NCBI GenBank assembly: GCA_001598975.1
Contig: BBXU01001199.1
Coordinates: forward strand, 1 to 15,973
Source: Parachlorella kessleri
Lineage: Eukaryota > Chlorophyta > Trebouxiophyceae > Chlorellales > Chlorellaceae
Direction: 5' to 3'
DNA: 15,973 nt
In this document: piece after piece, positions 9,474 to 15,973 of the stretch
Layout of the letters: each line of letters starts with the position of its first letter
Numbering within the stretch: the first letter of the stretch is position 1
Notes under the pieces: model-generated
Seen by the model: only the letters and a program-made list of their open reading frames with translations
Told to the model about the DNA's origin: nothing
The model's database searches: none
Position numbers and translations under genes: made by a program

Positions 9474-9811
9474 GTAAGAGCCAGGGGAATGGTTGCTTAG
9501 CCTCGCTAGGAAGAACTTGTAGAAGAGCATGCATTACGTTTGGCTGCCTCCTTGCCCTTGATTTAAAAGGCATTGTCCCTGCCAACATTACCTTACTTGT
9601 CTGCACATCCTGCTGCGACCTGCTCTACTCAACCTTGTGCGTGCATAGCTAGCCTCCGCTGCTCAACTGCAAGACAACTTTTTCTGCTCACTACCTGACT
9701 GACAGTGTGAAGCAGTCCATCTCAGCACCGCAGCCATGCCTGCATCCACGGTAAAGCACATTTGCACCAGCCCAGCCCTCCGTACAGCTATACCCTATCT
9801 CCACCATGTTT

Positions 9812-9833
9812 GCACTACCTGCCACCCTTACTA
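9812..9833 (+). repeat. 22-bp dispersed repeat, copy 2
   Basis: Identical to 3079-3100 and in the same orientation. It lies in the intergenic region upstream of the PP2C gene. Confidence 0.7.
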
Positions 9834-10105
9834 AGAACACTTGACAGCCGTCCAAGGGATCCCGCCATCCCATCCAGCGCCCGGAACTCTGCCAACAAGC
9901 GATCGGGTCTAGCATGAGCAATTGGAAGAGATAGAGATCTGGCTGTCCCAGAAACCAAAAGGCTATATCGGGGTTGACGGCAACAACGCATCCTACTACA
10001 TGCGTATTGTACACTTATCGAGTTGTTTTGCGTTCCTAGCAGTTCAGAACTAGTATTCTTAAGTCTTTCCAGAGGCTTTGAAGAGTCTGGGTTAGCTCTT
10101 GAGTC

Positions 10106-13100
10106 ATGGTTCAGGCTTTGCAGCAGTCTTCGGTGGGGAGTTCTACAGGTGCCCCTCACTTGCCCATCTCTCGGTGGAAGAGGGTGCCGCCCCGATTGTC
10201 ACGCCGCTCTAGTGGCCGAAAGGTTGTCGTCGCCTCTGCTGGCCAGGTGCGGCAGGTCAGGGGAGGCTCAGGTGGCGGGGTTCATCGGCATGTTCGTAGG
10301 AACACTAGCTTACTTCTAAGTGTTAGTCAAGAGAGTCAGTTATTGCCTTTGAGGACGGCCCCTAACTGGTGCCTGTTTCCATACAGGAGCCTCAGGACAG
10401 CCTTCCCCCCCGCCCACAAGTTCCTGCCTGGGTACTGCGCGTGGCGGCAGGGGTAAGTGGCTCTCTGACAAGCTGGTTGAGCACCCCCCAGTACCTCACT
10501 GTGAAGTAATTGTAGTACCCTGTATGCACTTGTTTTGTGGGTTGTCGTGCGATTTGATAGCTCATCATAGCCACCCTAGGAGGCCGGTGCTTTGTGTAGA
10601 CGCTGTCTGCAACCTGCCAAGCTTCACCACAAGGGCGCCCTCACTCTAGCACAAATCAGCAACTAATCATCCCTTGCAGGCCGCCCTGCTGCTACCTCTC
10701 GCTGGGTCACACCTGGCTTTGACCCCGGGGGCTGCCCAAGCTGCCAGGCGGCGTGCCGCTCCCCCTCCACCACCCCCTGTGGAGACAGTCAGTTCAGAGG
10801 CCGCCAGCACTCCGACGGCGGCTGTCCGCCAGTGGCTGCGCGATGCCGACCTCAGGAGAGGGGAGCTGTACTCCCGGTACCAGACCTACATGGCACCCGC
10901 CTCGGGGTCGAGGTGAGCAGAAACAAGTGCTATCAATGGCCAGAAAGTTAGACGTAGGACAAACAGCCGGGAAGATATCAGCACGCTGGAATCCTCGAAA
11001 GCCCTCCTCGCTTTGTAGGAAGGATTCTGCGACTCTCCAGCGTGCTGATATCCTCCAGGCTGTTTGTCTTGCATCTAAGTTTTTGGCTATAGAGGAGGGC
11101 TGCTGTTGGGTGTGCGTGGGCCGGTGTTTAGGGTGCCTGCAGGAAGTGCGGTGTTACAGGTTTGATGCTTCTGCTGTTTGTGGCTTGCCTGCAGGGCCGC
11201 AATCAACCCAGTGACAGCTTTGCCCCTCTCTCTCTGCTGCTACAGCTCTCTCATTGAAGGCTGTGCAGTGGCTGTGTCATGCAGATGCATCTCAAAGCAG
11301 TCACTGTTGTGCTTTCATTGGGTTGCAGGGCTGGCAACCACCGCGCTGGCATGCCTAGCCCTCTTTCGGACCCCACAACTGCCCGAGTGGCAACAGCAGT
11401 GGTTGTGGTGGCCGTTGCGCTGGCTGCCCTACGCATGTTGTCACGCCGGCAGCCCTCCGGAGAGGGCGCTGGCGCTAATGGAGCACAAGGCGCAGGCGCT
11501 GACGCTGGCGTCCAAGGGACCAGGGTCGCTCCAGCGGCCGCTTCCCCAAGTTTTGCGCCTGTCGGTGAGTGCAAGAAGCAGGCTGCTTAGCCAGGGACAA
11601 GCTCATGGTAGGGCTCTTTGAGAGGCTGCCTCAAGGTGGTGACGGGGAAGGCAACCGGTGACAGTGCTCCCCTTTGCAACCAGTACCCGTTACCGTTGGT
11701 GGGTACCATGCTAGTCATTGCCTAAGCCGTCCCCTTGGCAGGACACGACACGACGGACACAATTCCATCTTGAGATATCCATTTGATTCCTGGTTAACTA
11801 TGGATGTGAAATGCTAAATGGCTAAATGACTAAATGGCTGCAGATGTCCGGGCCCCCAGGGCTGCTTCGAGAGCGGCTGCTGCAGCTGTGCGTCCAGTCC
11901 CTGTAGCACCCGCTCCTGCTGCTTCGCCGGCCCCCACTGTTCCTCCAGTTGTTGCTGCTGAGAGTGTACTCGACCAGACCGTGCAGCAGCAGCAGCAGCA
12001 AGCGCAGCAAGAGCAGTGGCGCCAGCAGGAGCAGGAGTGGTGGCGGCAGCAGCAACGTGAGGAGGCAGCTGCTAGGGAGGAGGGTGACAGGGCGGCACTG
12101 GCTGCAGCCGCGCAGGAGAGGATTGACCGTGCTAAGGCGGCGATGGGGCGTGCACAGCAGGCTCAGCAGGTAGGGGGTGACTGCTGGGATGGGTAGGTGT
12201 CTACACGACAGTGTTTGGGATAGCAGCAGGGGTATTTGAGGACTGTGTGTGGAGGGTGAGGTTTGAGTTTACCATTAGCAAGTCAGGAGCAGCTGCACAT
12301 AAAGCGGTTGTGAGAGCTGTAGAGCAACCGCTACAGAGCTGGCCTACCGTCGAGGTGATGTGGCGGCTGTGACCACGCCCCTCAGCATGCATCAACTTGA
12401 GGGGGGCATGGCATATAGTAGGCTTACTTGGCTTTTTCTGCTGCTGCTCCTACAGGAGCTTGCGGCTGCCATGAGCGAGCAAGGCAAGGGTGCTGAGGTG
12501 GCTGACCTGGCGGACAGCGCACAGCGCGCCCTGCAAGAAGCGCAGCGCAGCATGGGGGAGGAGGCCGGCGACTCAGTTTCTACGTCGGCCGGGCCACCAC
12601 CCGCCTCACAGCAGCGCCCCTCCGGCGGAGCACTGCGCGGCGCGAGCGCCGACGACAGCAGCATCAGCAGCGGGGGCAGCAGGCCGGGTCCATGGCCTGC
12701 AGTACCTGTGCAGTACCCAGATGGAGTACCTGCACGCCCGTCTGGCGGTGCGCTGAGAGGCGCAGGTGCTGGCGCCGGCGGCAGCCTGCAGCCTTCCGCG
12801 GCCACTAGGGAAAGTTCCTCTACTGGTGCCACCACCCGGGGCGTTGGCACCGGCAGCGGCAGGGCCGCCCCCGCGCCAGCTGGACCTGCTGCGCCAGCAC
12901 AGCCTGCGCCGGCGGGCGAAGTCGGGCGCGGCGGCGGCAGCAGCCGCAGCGGGCCCTTGCCAGGCGGGGTACCTGCTGCTGCTCCTACACCAGCCACCCC
13001 AGCTAGCCAAAAGCCTGCCGTGGCCCCTGTATCTCCTGCCAGCAGCAGCCAGGCAAGCCAGAGCAAGGGCCCCGCGGATGCTAGTAGCAGCACCAAGGGG

Positions 13101-15667
13101 CCTGGGGAGAAGCAGGCGGGGGTGGCAGAGTACTTAGCTTCAGGGGGGGCAAGGGCGCCGGCAGTTGCAGTGCTGGGAGCGTTTGCCGCTGCCAAGGATG
13201 CCCTGGCACCCCTGCTGCAGGTGCGCTGCTGGCATAAGGTTGGACCACGTTGCCTTGCAGTGTGCTTGCTCTGGCATGGCTTGCGTATGTGTATGGATGG
13301 GGTAGTCTGTGTGACTATCATGGGGAGAGGCGGCTGAGTGGCCTGGACCACTCCCTGTGCCCTGCCTCCTTTCTGTCACTCTGGGACAATTTTGTGTCTG
13401 GTGCCCTCGCCGGACTAGTGTGCTTTTAGCTTTGTTGTGGTGGAAGGAGTAGCCCGCAAGCCCTTTACCAGCTGGTGTCCTGGGCGTGTCTGCAGCCGGG
13501 CAAGCCAGCGTCGGAAGCACCGAACAAGCCCGCGCCACAGCCAGAAGCAAAGCTGGCGCCGCCACCGCCACCAGCCACGCAACAAAGCCCGCCGCCACCG
13601 CCGCAGCAGGTGAGGCAAGCAGAATAGCAGACAGCCCTAGGTGTGCAGGAGCAGGGCTGAGGCCCCAATGTAAGGTCCAGGGCAGGAGAGCAGCCTACCT
13701 GACTTGGCCCCTAGCTGCGCAGAACTTGGCTTGGGCAGGGGCAAGGCATGAGTTTCGCGCCTCCCTGTTTGGTACTCTTTGGGTTTATTGAATTTATCTC
13801 CTTCAGTCCTTTTTCCTTGCAAGCTACCTGCACTTTCTCAGCAGAGCAGCCATTGGCAGCAAAGCATGCAGCAGCAAAGCGCACTAGTAGAGTGTTACCA
13901 GAGGGGCTCTGGCAGGGCGCCCATGTATGGCCTCCAACCTACCTCACACGCTGCTGTTTCAGCGGGTGTTTGTGATACTGGGTGCCTTGCACTCCAGACC
14001 TTTGGGGTGTGCAGTTTTCGGGCTGCAAAAGTTTACTTAGGTGCCTAGGGTTGTATGTCGACCAACCTGGGCGCACGGAGCCTGAGGGCCAAGGTGTAGG
14101 ACCCTCAGCAACTTCAGAGGCCTGGATGGGACTCCTTAGTCTTGCTGGCCTTACTCTGTAGGCTGGGGGTGGCTGGCGGCAGGAGGTGTCTCGTGGATCT
14201 GTGGTGGAGCCAGCAGAGAGGCTCTGGGAGCGGCAATATCAAGCACAGGTGAAGGAACATGTGTAGTCTTTATTTTGTATACTTCACATTGGTTTTGGTG
14301 TAAAAGTCGTTCAGCGTTCAGACGACTGACGGAAGAGTGATAGGTGGGCTTTGGGTCTTGGACAGCTGCTGGCTGCTTGGCAGGCGGTGGGTGGGAAGCA
14401 CAGGACTGGCCAGCTGCGAGAACAGCAAGCATGGCACATGGCTGCTTGTTAGCAGGCCATACCTTGGCAGTAGTTGGTGATGAAGCCTTTAGGCGCGGGC
14501 GCCATGGGGGCCCAACCCACTGTTCTTTTTTCGTGGTAGCGGAACTGCTTGCTTTCAACTGAAGCATTCCCTTTGGTAGGTACTGGTTGCTGTGGGAAGC
14601 GCAGCACTAGGAGGCAGGGGCTGGCTCTGGGGCACCTCTGCTTAGCACCAAACCCAGGTAACTTTCACATAACTGGCCCTTCTGACCGGTGAGTGCGCGT
14701 CGTGTCTGCAGAAGGCTGCTGCAGCAGGCAAGCCACAGCCGGCGGCGCCAGGCATAGCGTCAGAAGCACGACAGGCGGAGCAGGCACAACAGGTGGGAGC
14801 AGGGACAGCAGCAGAGCCCCAGGAGACGCTGCCCCCCAAGGAACAGTCACCACCCCAGCAGCCGGCGGCGGCAACGGAGGACGACAGCGGCAGCGCTGTT
14901 CTGTCCGAGCTGGAGTCCGCGGTGCAGGAGCACTGGCAGCAGCAGGAGGAGCAGCTACAGGCTGGGAGCTCTGCTGTGGCTGAGAGCAGCAGAGTGGAGC
15001 CTCCAGGAGGAGCAGCGGCAGCGTCTGGGGAGCCCGAGGCCTCCCAAGAGCAGCAGCAGCAGCAGGAAGTGGAGGAGAAGGAAGAGCAGCTAGGGCGCCC
15101 GGCTGACAGGAAACAGCGACAGCAAGAGGAGACGGTCATGGCGCAGTCGGAGGCTGCCGATGCGGCACAGCGGGCCCAGCAGGAGCCATCACAGCAGGCT
15201 CAGCAGGGGCAGGAGCCGCAACCGGGGCCGGAAGGCAGTACCCCTGGGACTACACCCACTGAAGGAGAGCCTAATGGAGCCTTTGGGGGCTTGCTGACTA
15301 AGCTGAGGGCCTCCGTGGACGAGCACTGGCAGCAGCAGGAGCAGCAGCTGCAGCCCGGGCTGCCAGCCAGCAGCTCCGACCCTGCCGTGGTCGCCAGAGC
15401 TTTGCAGCGCGCTGCCGAGCCTGAACAAGGCAGGGAAGCCGGCGCCGCGGTGCAGCCGCCGCAGCAGGGTGAGCCACAGCAGGCACAGCAGGCGCAGCAG
15501 CTGCTCCGGCTGGTGGCTGCGGGCACCTCCATCCCCCACCCGGCCAAGGCGGAGAGCGGGGGCGAGGACGCGTTCTTCGTGAGCGGCCAGGGGCTGGGGG
15601 CTGTGGGCGTGGCGGACGGCGTGGGCGGCTGGGCCCTGGAGGGGATCAACCCCGCGCTCTACCCCAG
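10106..15667 (+). CDS. Chloroplast PP2C-family phosphatase, BIPP2C1-like (3' partial)
   Basis: Exons: 10106-10246, 10387-10452, 10680-10912, 11329-11564, 11844-12169, 12456-13220, 13496-13609, 14162-14248 and 14712-15667; the rest lies past the window. Phases agree at every junction, giving about 974 residues. Residues 1-47 look like a chloroplast transit peptide (MVQALQQSSVGSSTG, then Arg/Ser-rich, ending VVVASAG). A hydrophobic stretch around 70-88 ends in AQA and could be a second targeting signal. Residues 167-181 (VATAVVVVAVALAAL) are a probable membrane helix. A long Gln/Ala/Glu coiled-coil-like and Pro/Ser-rich region follows. At about 925-974 the PP2C fold begins: SIPHPAKAESGGEDAFFV and VGVADGVGGWALEGIN carry the metal-binding Asp of the first PP2C motifs. 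This matches the plant BIPP2C1 (PP2C/SpoIIE-like) group, Ser/Thr phosphatases with long N termini. Substrate unknown. The middle exons are less certain than the ends. Confidence 0.8.
10938..11088 (+). repeat. Long imperfect intronic hairpin (52-bp arms)
   Basis: Left arm 10938-10989 pairs with right arm 11037-11088 around a 47-base loop. By my count, in RNA the 52 positions include about four G:U pairs and four mismatches with no bulges; the core GATATCAGCACGCTGG pairs perfectly. The loop has an inner AATCCT/AGGATT stem. It lies wholly inside the intron 10913-11328 of the PP2C gene. It could be a miniature inverted-repeat element or a microRNA-type precursor. Confidence 0.8.
11813..11836 (+). 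repeat. Three 8-bp tandem units next to a splice acceptor
   Basis: GCTAAATG, GCTAAATG and ACTAAATG are consecutive and end just before the GCTGCAG acceptor of the exon at 11844. The placement suggests they replace the usual pyrimidine tract. One unit contains CTAAATG and another ACTAAAT, which resemble branch-point sequences; whether they serve as such is unknown. Confidence 0.7.
13842..13892 (+). other. Possible extra PP2C exon with the HWQQ motif
   Basis: After a TTTCTCAGCAG acceptor the plus strand reads SSHWQQSMQQQSAL in phase 0, followed by GTAGAG, a possible phase-0 donor. The translation resembles the EHWQQQE motif found twice in the last exon of the same gene. Including or skipping it keeps the frame. 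It is short and the donor is ordinary, so it is only a candidate. Confidence 0.25.
14249..14711 (+). other. Intron of the PP2C gene, nothing further seen
   Basis: This 463-base intron separates the 29-residue exon at 14162-14248 from the large last exon. It starts GTGAAGG and ends TGTCTGCAG. The open frames on both strands inside it have no recognisable content. Confidence 0.55.
14907..14966 (+). repeat. 60-bp internal coding repeat, copy 1
   Basis: Encodes ELESAVQEHWQQQEEQLQAG. It is the counterpart of 15300-15359 in the same exon, with the core EHWQQQE-QLQ-G conserved in both DNA and protein. It is likely part of a coiled-coil or Gln-rich segment of the phosphatase's N-terminal extension. 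Confidence 0.85.
15300..15359 (+). repeat. 60-bp internal coding repeat, copy 2
   Basis: Encodes KLRASVDEHWQQQEQQLQPG, in the same frame and orientation as copy 1 at 14907-14966 and 393 bases downstream. It lies about 70 residues before the PP2C domain begins. Confidence 0.85.
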
Positions 15668-15973
15668 GTAAGATTCCCTGCCATAAGGTCAGGACGGTGG
15701 GAAAAAAATGAACTCACTGTGCCCTGGGGTCTGGAAGTGTTGAAGCCCACACCACCTATGTGCTCTCACTTTGCTTTGGAACTTCGTCGTGCAGCAGTCT
15801 GGCGGCATTGAGCGCATGTGATACAGACAGCAATTTACAGTGTAGCTGACAGATTCCCGTGGACGGTGACAGTATTGCACAGGCCACTTGTCCCCTGTTA
15901 CTCTCTTTTGGCCCCCCAAGCTTTCTCTCCTTCGCTTGGTTTCCCATACTCACCAGCATGAGGCTGCCCCCCC
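15668..15973 (+). other. Start of the next PP2C intron, to the window edge
   Basis: GTAAGATT follows the phase-2 exon end at 15667. No acceptor followed by a recognisable PP2C continuation (the helix after the GIN motif) is seen before the window ends, so the rest of the catalytic domain lies outside. Confidence 0.6.

Larger units (their letters stand above)
8717..10105. promoter_or_regulatory. Divergent intergenic region between the RING-AP2 and PP2C genes
   Basis: The two neighbouring genes point away from each other, so this 1.4 kb must hold both 5' UTRs and promoters unless further 5' exons lie here. No clear TATA box or long palindrome was found. It contains one doubtful plus-strand exon (9332-9473) and a copy of a 22-bp dispersed repeat (9812-9833). 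Open frames such as 8990-9319 and 9306-9530 on the minus strand have no recognisable content. Confidence 0.5.

Noticed and set aside
10023..10319. 98-residue plus-strand frame with a hydrophobic end (GFIGMFVGTLAYF)
   Set aside because: It overlaps the transit-peptide exon in another frame and then runs into the intron; the 10106 start gives phase-consistent splicing and a typical targeting sequence.
12392..13351. 319-residue minus-strand open frame
   Set aside because: It is the complement of the GC-rich 12456-13220 exon of the phosphatase gene; it is open because of composition and has no domain.

Overview
The window looks like nuclear DNA of a green alga (Chlorophyta, probably a chlamydomonadalean; inferred). 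The genes are split by short GT-AG introns with TGCAG-type acceptors. One 3' end carries the algal TGTAA polyadenylation signal, and the proteins are rich in Ala/Gln/Pro with CAG-type codon runs. All genes were rebuilt by hand by chaining exons whose splice phases agree, so exon edges are predictions.

Layout. (1) 133-1900, plus strand: 3' part of a gene for an unrecognised protein with a C-terminal membrane segment; its second exon sits among tandem copies of its own acceptor and donor ends. (2) 1901-3683: mostly empty, with one doubtful minus-strand exon. (3) 3684-4901, minus strand: five-exon gene for a 152-residue protein that may have a START/SRPBCC-like fold. (4) 5523-8716, minus strand: ten-exon gene for a 514-residue protein with a RING1-type RING finger, an AP2 DNA-binding domain and a C-terminal RAWUL-like domain. 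An eleventh, optional exon would break the frame. (5) 8717-10105: divergent intergenic region with one doubtful exon. (6) 10106 to beyond the right edge, plus strand: gene for a predicted chloroplast PP2C-family phosphatase resembling plant BIPP2C1, with an N-terminal extension of more than 900 residues rich in Gln, Ala and Pro; the window ends just inside the catalytic domain. One of its introns holds a long imperfect hairpin.

The most notable item is gene 4. RING1 proteins are the E3 ubiquitin ligase of Polycomb repressive complex 1 (PRC1) and normally carry no sequence-specific DNA-binding domain. Here an AP2 domain lies between the RING and the RAWUL in one phase-consistent reading frame, which suggests a PRC1-like ligase that could bind DNA directly. 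The genes have no evident common pathway; this appears to be an ordinary stretch of chromosome with one unusual gene architecture.
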